From contig NZ_BDBK01000018.1 of NCBI RefSeq assembly GCF_001612945.1, positions 62,001-126,000 on the forward strand: a stretch of DNA of 64,000 bases, in the 5' to 3' direction. How positions within the stretch are numbered: the stretch's first letter is position 1; every line of letters starts with the position of its first letter. The notes under the pieces were generated by a model. It was given only the letters and a program-made list of their open reading frames with translations. It made no database searches and was not told the origin of the DNA. This document shows, in pieces, positions 28,474 to 38,680 of this stretch. The position numbers and the translations under genes were made by a program. This DNA comes from Nocardia inohanensis NBRC 100128. Its GTDB lineage: Bacteria > Actinomycetota > Actinomycetes > Mycobacteriales > Mycobacteriaceae.

Positions 28474-29043
28474 TCACACCTTTTGACCAGGATGTTCACG
28501 ATCAGGCCGAGTGTCGGTCGCCCGGTGTTCGCCATCGCGTTCCGAATCGTAGAGTTCGGACTCCGGGACCGCGGGCGGGATTTCGGCCCGCTGCCCGTGC
28601 ACCCGGCCGCGCGTGGAGAACAATCTTCCACGCGCCTGCACCGTCGGCGCGAACCGGGTCAGCCCCACGCCCGGCCCCATATCGTCGTACACCGAATCGA
28701 TCCCGCCCCGGGCGAAATACGCTTCATGCCAGAAACCGGTGCCGCCCGAATCCTTCAGGAACTGCTGCCACCAGACGCGATGCGGTTCCGATCGGGTCCA
28801 CCGTTCCAAACTCTCCAGATCGCGCCAATATTGCCGGGCGCCCCAGTGTGGCGGGAACATCGACCACACGATGTCCTCGTGGGCGAGCAATCCGTCCGGC
28901 CGATCGTGATGGGACCGATACAGTTTCGGGCCGACGCCGAGCAGTCGCAGTATTCCTTTGGGTTTGCGCACCCGCATGCCCAGCAGAATCACCACCAGAT
29001 CCGGATATTCCGAAAGATCGGCCGTCACCCTGTGCACGCGCAT
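28474..29043 (-). CDS. DUF4188 (monooxygenase-like) protein
   Basis: A 189-residue protein matching the DUF4188 pattern: the start VTADLSEYPDLVVILLGMRV, then PKGILRLLGVGP, ESLERWTRSEPHRVWWQQFL, GTGFWHEAYFARGG and YDDMGPGVGLTRFAP. Members are annotated as monooxygenase-like or phenylacetaldoxime-dehydratase-like because of a dimeric alpha/beta-barrel fold; no reaction is established. The last ~45 residues are charged and disordered. No partner gene is evident; the beta-lactamase gene lies 87 bases away, downstream on the same strand. Confidence 0.8.
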   Translation of the reverse strand: MRVHRVTADLSEYPDLVVILLGMRVRKPKGILRLLGVGPKLYRSHHDRPDGLLAHEDIVWSMFPPHWGARQYWRDLESLERWTRSEPHRVWWQQFLKDSGGTGFWHEAYFARGGIDSVYDDMGPGVGLTRFAPTVQARGRLFSTRGRVHGQRAEIPPAVPESELYDSERDGEHRATDTRPDREHPGQKV

Positions 29044-29130
29044 CGGCGACCTCCCGAGATTCTCGACGCTTCGTGGGGTTGTACGAGTATCCAGGGTGAA
29101 CGGTTCGAAACAAACCCGAGTCAGTCGGTA

Positions 29131-30018
29131 TCAGTTCAGCATCGACACCACGGCGCGGGTGGCCTCGGCCAGCAAAGCATTGTCGGCCTTGGCGTCCGGC
29201 GCCGATTTGGTGCTCAGCAATGCGATGACCACCGGAACGCCCTTGTCTGTCCAGGCCACCGCCACATCGTTGTTGCCGCCGTACTCCGGCGCCCCGGTCT
29301 TGTCGCCGACGGTCCACCCCTGCGGCACCCCGGCCCGAATCCGCTGTCCGCCAGTGGTATTGGCGATCAACCAGCCCTTCAGCAGCTCCCGCTCCGGCTC
29401 GCCGAGGGTGTCGCCCAGCACCAGTTTCTCGTAATCCGCAGCGACCGCCGCCGGTGTCGTGGTGTCGCGTTCATCGCCCGGGGTATTGGCGTTCAGTTCG
29501 GTTTCCCAGCGGTCCAGCCGTGACACCGAATCGTCGAGCGTCCGCAGGAAAGCGGTGAATTCGCCCGGCCCGCCCTGCAATCGCAGAATCAGATTCCCCG
29601 CCGTATTGTCGCTCATGGTGATCGCGGCCTGACACAATTCCGCCACCGTCATCCCCGAATCCACATGCTGCTCGGTAACCGGCGAATAAGTCACCAGCTC
29701 CTCCCGCCCGAACCGGATCACCTGATCGAAATACCCGGTCGAGAGCGGATAGGTCTTCAAAAGCGCCCCGCAAGCCAGCCCCTTGAACGTGGAAGCCATC
29801 GCGAACCGCTCATCACTGCGATAAGCCACTTCCTTCCCGCTCTTGGTATCGACCGCGAACACCCCCAGCCGCGCCCCGTACTTCTCCTCCAGCCCCTTCA
29901 TCGCCGACTCCGCCGCCGCCGAATTCTTTCCCGCCGTCCCCCGGTCCGCACTCCCGCACCCCGCCAGCGCGGTCACCGCCACCAGCCCCGCCGCCAACCC
30001 CCGCCACCCGAACCGCAT
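29131..30018 (-). CDS. Class A beta-lactamase, lipoprotein
   Basis: Hydrolyses beta-lactams by an acyl-serine mechanism, outside the membrane. The protein has 295 residues. Its signal peptide ends in the lipobox LAGC (Cys21), so it is probably a lipoprotein. All class A elements are present: S76-T-F-K79, S136-D-N138, the omega-loop R170-W-E172-T-E-L-N176, and K240-T-G242. The overall look fits the chromosomal penicillinases of Nocardia (the FAR/AST type). The ATG at 30018 has AGAGGGA upstream; an ATG at 30033 is an alternative. No regulator is adjacent. The spectrum cannot be read from sequence. Confidence 0.94.
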   Translation of the reverse strand: MRFGWRGLAAGLVAVTALAGCGSADRGTAGKNSAAAESAMKGLEEKYGARLGVFAVDTKSGKEVAYRSDERFAMASTFKGLACGALLKTYPLSTGYFDQVIRFGREELVTYSPVTEQHVDSGMTVAELCQAAITMSDNTAGNLILRLQGGPGEFTAFLRTLDDSVSRLDRWETELNANTPGDERDTTTPAAVAADYEKLVLGDTLGEPERELLKGWLIANTTGGQRIRAGVPQGWTVGDKTGAPEYGGNNDVAVAWTDKGVPVVIALLSTKSAPDAKADNALLAEATRAVVSMLN

Positions 30019-30205
30019 CCGACTCCCTCTCATAAAAGCGAACCAAACGATCGGCCCCACCCTGCCACACCACTTCGGTGGCCCCACCGCAAGATTCGAT
30101 CCCCTCTTCCCTCTGCACCGAATCTCCACAACGTCCCCCACCCATACCCACACCCCCTCCCTAGGCTCGATCTCCGTAGCCCGGCCCCGAACAGGGAGAA
30201 CCCCG

Positions 30206-31021
30206 ATGCCCGACGCCACCGACTTCACCCGCTGGACCATGGAATTCGAAGCGAAGGCGCGCGCTCGCCGCAGCACCGGCGACCCCGACTGGACCCGCCC
30301 CGCCACCCTCCATCCGGACTTGATCCGCAGCATCCAACGTTTCCAGGTGGGCGAAGACGGCGACGGCGCAAACCTCGTCAGCAAAGCCGACGCCGCCGGC
30401 GATCCCACCTACGCGGCCGCCGCCCGCCTCTTCATCGCCGAGGAACAGAATCACGCCCGCCTGCTCGAGCAGCTACTGAATTCCGCAGGCGCCCAAACCA
30501 TCTCCTCCCACTGGACCGACGCGGTCTTCGTCCGCCTGCGCCGGGCGCTGGGCCTGCGCCTCGAACTGATGACCCTGTCCGTCGCGGAGGTCATCGCCGT
30601 CCGCTATTACCGAGCCCTCCGCGACGGCACCGCCGATCCGCTCACCACCCAGGTGGCATCCCTCATCCTCGAAGACGAACGCCGCCACGTTCCCTTCCAT
30701 ATCCAACGCCTCCGCCAGTCCTTCACCGCCGCCTCCCGCCCCACCCGAACCCTCGCCGCCCTCACCTGGTGGCTGGTCTTCGCCGGCGCGACGATCGTCG
30801 TCACCCTCGACCACGGTCCCGCCCTCCGCCAATTGGGAATAACCCGAACACGATTCATCCGCGACGCCATCGCGCTGTTCCGCGGCACAGTGCGCGCATC
30901 GATCACAGGCACCCGGAGTTCGGCTCCGCAAACCCCCGCTCGCCGTGGCGCCGAGAGCTACTGTGGCGTGGACGGATTGGCTCGAGCCGGTGGGTGGGGA
31001 GATGGGTGCTCAGCTGACTAG
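30206..31021 (+). CDS. Ferritin-like di-iron protein
   Basis: A 271-residue protein whose helices carry a ferritin-type di-iron ligand set: Glu50, Glu80-Gln-Asn-His83, Glu128 and Glu158-Arg-Arg-His161 (LFIAEEQNHARLLEQL and LILEDERRHVPFHIQ). The spacing matches ferritin-like oxidases or hydroxylases rather than storage ferritin. After the four-helix core there is a hydrophobic stretch (LAALTWWLVFAGATIVVTL) that may be a membrane helix, then an unconserved tail. The start is the ATG with AGGGAGA eight bases upstream. The substrate is unknown. It overlaps the next gene by 20 bases. Confidence 0.78.
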   Translation: MPDATDFTRWTMEFEAKARARRSTGDPDWTRPATLHPDLIRSIQRFQVGEDGDGANLVSKADAAGDPTYAAAARLFIAEEQNHARLLEQLLNSAGAQTISSHWTDAVFVRLRRALGLRLELMTLSVAEVIAVRYYRALRDGTADPLTTQVASLILEDERRHVPFHIQRLRQSFTAASRPTRTLAALTWWLVFAGATIVVTLDHGPALRQLGITRTRFIRDAIALFRGTVRASITGTRSSAPQTPARRGAESYCGVDGLARAGGWGDGCSAD

Positions 31022-31622
31022 CTTGGCGGTGGCCCTGGTCGGGGTTCTCGGGACGTTGACCGCCACGTTCGCCGCGCAGGCAGCCACCTTGAAGTCCAAA
31101 AGGCTGGAGGGTGCCGGGCGTGTGGCGGAGAGGGCCGCGGCTCAGCGACAGTCACTGTTCGATGAGAAGCGTGTCGTCTATGTCGAATTGCACACGGCGG
31201 CAAGAGATTTGTACTCATCGGTGCACGACACTGTGGTGGACAGGCATCGCGGGCTGGAGACCGACATCGACCAACTGGACTCGGTTCGAGCGCGGTTCCT
31301 CAGTGTCCGGGCACGAGCCCAGATGATCGTGCCGGATCGGGTATTGCAGGTCGTCGACGAGGTCTCCGCTGGATTCGGCCCCGCCTACCGGGTCGCGGCC
31401 CGCCGCAGGGTCGTTGTGAACGATGACGACGAAGAGGCATACGAGCGATTCCACAAGTGGGTGAACGGCCCCCTGCTGGAGGCGGTGAAATTGCTCCAGG
31501 ACGTACTCCGTGAGGACCTCGGAGTGGTTCCGCACATCGGTGATACCGAATCGGCGTGTCGGCGGTTCGCCGCGGAAAGACATGCGGCCTATTCCGAATC
31601 CGGCTATATCCGCACCCCCTGA
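31002..31622 (+). CDS. Membrane-anchored coiled-coil protein of unknown function
   Basis: A 206-residue protein. One N-terminal helix (AQLTSLAVALVGVLGTLTATFAAQ) precedes a basic helical region (KSKRLEGAGRVAERAAAQRQ) and a mostly helical cytoplasmic part with several Arg/Asp/Glu heptads. The arrangement resembles small one-TM coiled-coil proteins often found near defence or stress genes, but no such genes surround it. The ATG at 31002, preceded by GTGGGGAG, is preferred over a GTG at 30945 inside the ferritin-like gene. The family is not recognised. Confidence 0.6.
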   Translation: MGAQLTSLAVALVGVLGTLTATFAAQAATLKSKRLEGAGRVAERAAAQRQSLFDEKRVVYVELHTAARDLYSSVHDTVVDRHRGLETDIDQLDSVRARFLSVRARAQMIVPDRVLQVVDEVSAGFGPAYRVAARRRVVVNDDDEEAYERFHKWVNGPLLEAVKLLQDVLREDLGVVPHIGDTESACRRFAAERHAAYSESGYIRTP

Positions 31623-31711
31623 CCCCACCGGGTAGCGCGGCGGATCTTCGATCAGGCGGCGCTGAAAGGGGTTGTTCCACAAAGCCTTCGGCCTTGCGGT
31701 CCGCATAGCGA

Positions 31712-31744
31712 AAGGGCCGTTCCGATGATCTCGAAACGGCCCTT
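31712..31744 (-). terminator. Terminator downstream of tRNA-Leu
   Basis: A ten-pair perfect stem AAGGGCCGTT/AACGGCCCTT with a 13-base loop, lying six bases beyond the CCA end of the tRNA on the minus strand and followed by TCGCT. It may also stop readthrough from the plus strand. Confidence 0.7.
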
Positions 31745-31749
31745 CACCT

Positions 31750-31836
31750 TGGTGCCGAGTGTGGGACTCGAACCCACACGTCCTTCCGGACAACGGTTTT
31801 TGAGACCGTCGCGTCTGCCAGTTCCGCCAACCCGGC
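31750..31836 (-). tRNA. tRNA-Leu (CAA anticodon)
   Basis: An 87-base gene including an encoded CCA end. The acceptor stem pairs GCCGGGT with ACTCGGC (one G-T pair). The anticodon arm is ACGGT-CTCAAAA-ACCGT, giving anticodon CAA for the UUG codon. A long variable arm (TGTCCGGAAGGACG) marks a class II tRNA, and the T-arm loop is GGTTCGAGTCC. A tRNA-Leu also precedes the pdtaR homologue in mycobacteria. Confidence 0.96.
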
Positions 31837-32056
31837 GCACCGGTGGGAAAGTGTAGCGGGTTTGGGTCGGGAGACCAAAAGCGGGCGGGGACACGCGGGT
31901 GACGTTGTGATACTGGTCGGTTTGCGCTGGGTAGATGGGTTGTGTGGGCGGGTGGACGGTACTCTTTGGGTTACTCGGGTGCGTGCCGATCCCACGAGGG
32001 TGGCGTCGGACCGGTGGTCTCGGGTGTTGAGTATGCGAAGCGACAGGGGTTCATCT

Positions 32057-32680
32057 ATGGGAACGACAGCAGGGGGCGGTTCGAAGAAGGATGCCGCGGC
32101 GTCCGCCCCCAAGCGGGTGGTGGTTGCCGAGGACGAGGCGCTCATCCGGATGGACCTCGTGGAGATGCTCTCGGAAGAGGGTTATCTGGTGGTGGGGGAG
32201 GCGGGGGACGGGCAGCAGGCCGTGGACCTCGCGGAGGAGATGCGGCCGGATCTGGTGATCATGGACGTGAAGATGCCGCGCCGGGACGGGATCGACGCGG
32301 CGGCGGAGATCGCCTCGAAACGGCTTGCGCCGGTGGTGATCCTGACGGCGTTCAGTCAGCGGGATCTGGTGGAACGGGCACGCGACGCGGGGGCGATGGC
32401 GTACCTGGTGAAGCCGTTCACCAAGTCGGATCTGGTGCCGGCGATCGAGTTGGCGGCGAGCCGCTTCCACGAGATCGCCGCGCTGGAAGGCGAAGTCGCG
32501 AATCTGACCGATCGGCTGGAGACGCGCAAGCTGGTCGAGCGTGCCAAGGGTGTGCTGATGCAAACCCAGGGCCTCTCGGAACCGCAGGCGTTCAAGTGGA
32601 TTCAGCGCACGGCCATGGACCGTCGTACCACCATGAAGGCCGTCGCCGAGGTAGTACTGGAGAATCTGGCGCCCAAGTAA
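32057..32680 (+). CDS. pdtaR: ANTAR-domain response regulator PdtaR
   Basis: A two-domain regulator of 207 residues. The receiver domain has the phospho-acceptor Asp in DLVIMDVKMPRRDG, the acidic pair in VVAEDEALIRMD and the Lys in LVKPFTKSD. The C-terminal ANTAR domain (ETRKLVERAKGVLMQTQG, AFKWIQRTAMDRRTTM) binds tandem-hairpin RNA and acts by antitermination. Similarity to M. tuberculosis Rv1626 is very high across the protein. The start is set at the ATG of MGTTAGGGSKKD; the open frame upstream is not conserved. Its partner histidine kinase PdtaS is not in this window. Confidence 0.95.
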   Translation: MGTTAGGGSKKDAAASAPKRVVVAEDEALIRMDLVEMLSEEGYLVVGEAGDGQQAVDLAEEMRPDLVIMDVKMPRRDGIDAAAEIASKRLAPVVILTAFSQRDLVERARDAGAMAYLVKPFTKSDLVPAIELAASRFHEIAALEGEVANLTDRLETRKLVERAKGVLMQTQGLSEPQAFKWIQRTAMDRRTTMKAVAEVVLENLAPK

Positions 32681-32699
32681 GCCGGATTTGCTCGGTTAT

Positions 32700-32758
32700 A
32701 GCCCCTCTGTTGCCACCGATATGCGGAACTGCTTTACGCAGCGGTAACACGAGGGGCT
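32700..32758 (+). terminator. Terminator after pdtaR
   Basis: A long hairpin with outer stem AGCCCCTC/GAGGGGCT and an inner GTTGCC/GGTAAC pairing, followed by GTTTCATT. It separates pdtaR from the branched-chain transport genes. Confidence 0.75.
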
Positions 32759-32776
32759 GTTTCATTGGTTGCGATG

Positions 32777-32799
32777 TCACATGGATGACCCGAATGTGA
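32777..32799. promoter_or_regulatory. Inverted repeat TCACAT-N11-ATGTGA upstream of livK
   Basis: A perfect 6-bp inverted repeat about 97 bases before the livK start, just after the pdtaR terminator. This suits an operator for the transport operon. The regulator cannot be named. Confidence 0.4.
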
Positions 32800-32895
32800 T
32801 GCGGAGCTAACGTGGTGGGGATATGTTCTGAGCCAGGCCGATAGATGAGGCGGCCCGCCCGGCGATCCGGGGAGCACAGAACATTGAGGTGAATC

Positions 32896-34131
32896 GTGCT
32901 TGGTTCAAAGACGCGCGGCAGTAGGCGAGGGTGGCGCACGGTACAGGTGGCGGTGGCGCTCGGCGCGGCCGTCGCGCTCACCGTGGCCGGTTGCAGCAGT
33001 TCGTCGAGCGACGACACCGGTAAGAAGAACCGGTCGAAGATGGTCGAATTCGTGAAGTCGTACGACGGCCCGGGTCTGGCGCGCAATTACAAATGGGGCT
33101 CCAACGGCGAGCTCGAGAAGGCCCTGATCTGGATGTACAAGGTCGACCCCTCGGGCGAGATCAAGCCCGTGGTGCAGATCGACAGCTCCGGCAAGGAGGT
33201 CGCCGCCACCGACCAGGCCGCCGCCGCGAAGGCCGCCGGTGACGGCAAGGCCACCTGCACCGAGCAGTCCATCGCCATGGCCGGCCCGCTGACCGGCCCG
33301 AACGCCAACCTCGGCCTGAACATCGTGCGCGGCGTGCGGCTCGCGCTCGACGAGTTCAACAAGGCCAACCCGGGCTGCAAGGTCACCCTCAAGGAGTTCG
33401 ACACCGAGGGCAACCCGCAGAAGGCCACCCAGGTCATCCCGACGATCATCAACGACAAGTCGATCGTCGCGCTCATCGGCCCGACCTTCTCCGGCGAGAC
33501 CAAGGCGACCGGCCAGGTGCTCAGCGAGGCGAACCTGCTCGCGCTGACCCCGTCCGCCACCAACCCCGACCTCACCAAGAACAACTGGAAGACCTTCTTC
33601 CGCGGCCTCGGCAATGACGCGGTGCAGGGCCCGGCGGTGGCCAAGTACCTCCAGACCAGCGGCAAGTACAAGAAGGTCTGCGTCGTCAAGGACAACACCG
33701 AGTACGGCACCGGCCTGGCCAAGAACCTGACCGAAACCCTCGGCCCCATCGCCGACGCCGGTTGCGCCGCGGATGTGAAGGAGGGCGACAAGGACTTCTC
33801 GGCCGTTGTCTCCAAGCTGAACTCGGCCAAGCCGGACGCCATCTACTACGCCGGTTACTACGCCGAGGCTGCCCCGCTGGTGCAGCAGCTGCGTTCGGGC
33901 GGTGTGACCGCGGAGTTCATCTCCGCGGACGGCACCAAGGATGTCGAATTCGTGAAGCAGGCGGGTAATGCCGCCACCGGCGCGCTGCTCTCCTGCCCGT
34001 GTGGCCCGGCGCCGGATTCGTTCGCTTCGGCGTACAAGGCGTCGAGTGGTTTCGATGCCGGCACCTATTCGACCGAGGGCTACGACCTGACCACCATCGT
34101 GCTGAAGGGCATCACGGCGGCAGGCAAGTAG
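32896..34131 (+). CDS. livK: Branched-chain amino-acid ABC transporter binding protein
   Basis: A family 6 (Leu/Ile/Val-type) periplasmic-binding protein of 411 residues, anchored as a lipoprotein: the signal sequence ends ALTVAGC. An N-terminal extension of ~85 residues (YDGPGLARNYKWGSNGELEK and more) precedes the binding fold, which begins with IAMAGPLTGPNANLGLNIVRG. VALIGPTFSGETKATGQVL and YYAGYYAEAAPLVQQLRSGG are the typical cleft segments. It starts at a GTG with GAGGTG upstream. A strong hairpin lies between it and livH, as expected if the binding protein is made in excess. Confidence 0.92.
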   Translation: MLGSKTRGSRRGWRTVQVAVALGAAVALTVAGCSSSSSDDTGKKNRSKMVEFVKSYDGPGLARNYKWGSNGELEKALIWMYKVDPSGEIKPVVQIDSSGKEVAATDQAAAAKAAGDGKATCTEQSIAMAGPLTGPNANLGLNIVRGVRLALDEFNKANPGCKVTLKEFDTEGNPQKATQVIPTIINDKSIVALIGPTFSGETKATGQVLSEANLLALTPSATNPDLTKNNWKTFFRGLGNDAVQGPAVAKYLQTSGKYKKVCVVKDNTEYGTGLAKNLTETLGPIADAGCAADVKEGDKDFSAVVSKLNSAKPDAIYYAGYYAEAAPLVQQLRSGGVTAEFISADGTKDVEFVKQAGNAATGALLSCPCGPAPDSFASAYKASSGFDAGTYSTEGYDLTTIVLKGITAAGK

Positions 34132-34149
34132 TTCAGGCATTCGGAATGC

Positions 34150-34197
34150 CGCGTGTGCCGGGAATCCGGTGAGATCCGCCGATTCCCGGCACACGCG
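34150..34197 (+). terminator. Intra-operon stem-loop between livK and livH
   Basis: A perfect 17-pair stem (34150-34166 with 34181-34197) and 14-base loop, 18 bases after livK, followed by TCTTCCTC rather than a full T tract. It probably acts as a partial terminator or mRNA 3'-end stabiliser that keeps binding-protein mRNA above permease mRNA. Confidence 0.75.
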
Positions 34198-34222
34198 TCT
34201 TCCTCGACGGCGAGAGTAGCGA

Positions 34223-35251
34223 ATGAGTTTTCCCGTTGCGACGACCCTGCTCGCGGGGTCGATCGATTTCAACGTTTCGGGGGTGGTCGACCAATTCTGG
34301 CGGCTCACCGTGGACGGTTTGTCCTACGGCTCGATTTACGCCTTGGTCGCGGTGGGTTACACACTGGTCTACGGTGTGTTGCGGCTGATCAATTTCGCCC
34401 ATTCGGAAATATTCATGGTGGGCATGTTCGGCCAGTATGTGGGCTTGATGGCGCTGGGGTTCGAGCCCAGCGGTAATGCCTATTCCAAGGGTCTGGTGCT
34501 GACGGTCGTCTACCTGATCCTCGCGATGCTGATCGGTATGGCGGTGGCCGGTGGGGCCGCGGTCGGCCTGGAGCGCGTCGCGTATCGCCCGCTGCGCAAA
34601 CGCGGTGCGAAACCCTTGATCTTCCTGATCACGGCGATCGGCATGTCGTTCGTGTTGCAGGAGTTCGTGCACTACGTGCTGCCCAAGATCTCGCCGCGGC
34701 TGGGCGGCACCAATGCCCAGCAGCCGATCATCCTGGTGCAGCCGACCGAGCAGTTCTCGATCTTCGGCGCATCGGTCACGAACATCACGCTGGTGATCAT
34801 CCTGTCGGCGGTGGGGCTGGCGATCAGCACCGAATTGCTCATCAACAGAACCAAATTCGGGCGCGGTATTCGCGCGGTCGCGCAGGATCCCGATACCGCG
34901 ACGCTGATGGGCGTCTCCCGCGAGAAGATCATCATGCTGACCTTCCTGGTGGGCGGGCTGCTCGCCGGCGCGGCGGCGCTGCTGTACACGCTGAAGATCC
35001 CCAACGGCATCATCTATTCGGGCGGATTCATCCTGGGCATCAAGGCGTTCAGCGCCGCGGTGCTCGGCGGTATCGGCAATCTGCGCGGCGCGCTGCTGGG
35101 CGGATTGATCCTGGGCCTGGTGGAGAACTACGGCCAGATCCTGCTCGGCACCCAATGGCGCGACGTGGTGGCCTTCCTGGTGCTGGTGATCGTGCTGATG
35201 TTCCGCCCCACCGGCATTCTCGGTGAAAGCCTGGGGAGGGCGCGCGCATGA
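34223..35251 (+). CDS. livH: Branched-chain amino-acid ABC permease LivH
   Basis: A 342-residue integral membrane permease with about eight helices. LSYGSIYALVAVGYTLVYGVLRLINFAH is the conserved LivH start (given here in parts: LSYGSIYALVAVGYTL, VYGVLRLINFAHSE). FGRGIRAVAQDPDTATLMGV near residue 215 is the ATPase-contact loop, and GIKAFSAAVLGGIGNLRGAL is a further signature. It overlaps livM by four bases. It forms the channel with LivM and uses the fused ATPase downstream. Confidence 0.95.
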   Translation: MSFPVATTLLAGSIDFNVSGVVDQFWRLTVDGLSYGSIYALVAVGYTLVYGVLRLINFAHSEIFMVGMFGQYVGLMALGFEPSGNAYSKGLVLTVVYLILAMLIGMAVAGGAAVGLERVAYRPLRKRGAKPLIFLITAIGMSFVLQEFVHYVLPKISPRLGGTNAQQPIILVQPTEQFSIFGASVTNITLVIILSAVGLAISTELLINRTKFGRGIRAVAQDPDTATLMGVSREKIIMLTFLVGGLLAGAAALLYTLKIPNGIIYSGGFILGIKAFSAAVLGGIGNLRGALLGGLILGLVENYGQILLGTQWRDVVAFLVLVIVLMFRPTGILGESLGRARA

Positions 35252-36446
35252 CCGAGACAGCCAAACGCGGTGTGGGCGACAAGCTTCGGAGCTGGTGGGG
35301 CGGATTGTCGCGGCCCATGCAGTGGGCGGTCGGCGTTCCCGCGATCATTCTGCTGGCGTTCCTGCCGCTGTACCCGCCACCGCTGATCGACACCCCGGGC
35401 ACCAGTTTCGCCGGCGTCATGGCGCAGTTCGCCATGATCGCGCTCATCGCCATCGGCCTGAATGTCGTTGTCGGCCAAGCGGGTCTGCTCGACCTCGGCT
35501 ATGTCGGCTTCTACGCGGTCGGCGCGTACACGGTGGGTCTGCTCACCAGTCCGAACAGCCCGTGGAATCAGCTCGACGAGGGCGGCTGGCTGAAACCGAG
35601 CTGGGCGTGGTGGGCCTGTGTGCCGATCGCCATCGCGATCACCGCGGTGTCGGGCCTGATTCTCGGGTCGCCGACGCTGCGGCTGCGCGGTGACTATCTG
35701 GCCATCGTGACCCTGGGCTTCGGTGAGATCGTGCGGTTGATGGCCGACAATCTCGGCGAGATCACCAATGGCAGTCTGGGTTTGGCGGGTATCGCCTACC
35801 CGCATGTCGGCGTCTCCGACGATCACCCGACGGGCTACTTCTCCTCCGGCAATCTCGGCGACAGCGATGTGACCAATCCGCTGGACCGGGCCAGCTCCGG
35901 CGCCTGGTGGTTCTGGCTCGGCATGGTGCTGGTGATCCTGGTGCTGCTGGTGGTCGGCAATCTGGAGCGCAGCCGGGTGGGCCGCGCCTGGGTGGCGATC
36001 CGCGAGGACGAGGACGCCGCCGAGATCATGGGCGTGCCGACCTTCAAATTCAAACTGTGGGCGTTCCTGATCGGCGCGTCCATCGGCGGATTGTCCGGGG
36101 CGCTCTACGCGGGCCAGGTGCAGTTCGTCGCCCCGCCCGGGTTCAACATCATCAACTCGATGCTGTTCCTGTGCGCGGTCGTGATCGGCGGCCAGGGCAA
36201 CAAGCTGGGCGTGATCGTGGGCGCGTTCCTGATCGTGTACCTGCCGAACCGATTCATGTCGGTGCAGATCGGCGGGCAGTCGCTCGGTGACTACAAGTAC
36301 CTGTTCTTCGGTGTCGCATTGGTGGTTGTGATGATCTTCCGGCCGCAGGGGTTGTTCCCCGCGCGTCAGAAACTGCTCGCCTACGGACGGCAGGTGTACC
36401 GCGCGGTGCGCCGCACGCCCGAGCCGGTACCGGCGGGAGTGCAGTC

Positions 36447-36450
<4 letters not shown>
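35248..36450 (+). CDS. livM: Branched-chain amino-acid ABC permease LivM
   Basis: A 400-residue permease with about ten helices. GLNVVVGQAGLLDLGYVGFY is the family signature (near residue 70), and RVGRAWVAIREDEDAAEIMG near residue 245 is the coupling loop. LRLRGDYLAIVTLGFGEIVR and VVIGGQGNKLGVIVGAFL are also typical. The N-terminus has a Trp-rich amphipathic segment before the first helix. It overlaps both livH and the ATPase gene by four bases, so the whole operon is translationally coupled. Confidence 0.95.
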
Positions 36451-38237
<1,787 letters not shown>

Positions 38238-38249
38238 CCCGCGCCGAGA

Positions 38250-38290
38250 CATTCGGGCCGGTCGCGCGTGCAGGGTGACCGGCCCGAATG
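38250..38290 (+). terminator. Terminator after livGF
   Basis: A perfect 14-pair stem (CATTCGGGCCGGTC with GACCGGCCCGAATG) and 13-base loop, 12 bases after the stop. It has no T tract, as is common in actinomycetes. Confidence 0.7.
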
Positions 38291-38430
38291 CTGTGCGCCC
38301 GCCCCTCGCGGCGCGATACGCACGACTACGGCCGCACCGGCAAACCGGTGAATCTCCCTGAACGCCTTACGGATCCACACCTGCAAGACCAAGCCTGGGA
38401 CAACGCTGCCCCCTGGTGACCCCCGAACAC

Positions 38431-38469
38431 ACTTCGGGCCGGCTACTCGATGAGTAACCGGCCCGAAGT
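38431..38469 (-). terminator. Terminator downstream of tRNA-Trp
   Basis: A perfect 12-pair stem ACTTCGGGCCGG/CCGGCCCGAAGT, whose loop can itself pair TACTC with GAGTA. It lies five bases beyond the tRNA on the minus strand. Its arms resemble the livGF terminator, so the two hairpins may share an origin. Confidence 0.7.
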
Positions 38470-38473
38470 CTTG

Positions 38474-38546
<73 letters not shown>

Positions 38547-38680
38547 TCGCGTGCGGTCACGCTACCAGGTGGCGACGCGGGGAAGGAAATCGATTTCGCC
38601 GGCTGCGGTGCGACCTGCGGCGACAGGCGGGATGCGCCCACTGCGCACGGATGTCGGTGGGGCTCCCTAGACTCTCTGGC

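Noticed and set aside
29131..30408. Beta-lactamase frame starting at 30408
   Set aside because: Residues before 30018 are antisense to the ferritin-like gene, and the signal peptide starts at the ATG at 30018.
31002..31836. Integration of a mobile element at tRNA-Leu
   Set aside because: No integrase, direct repeat of the tRNA end or transposase was seen near it.
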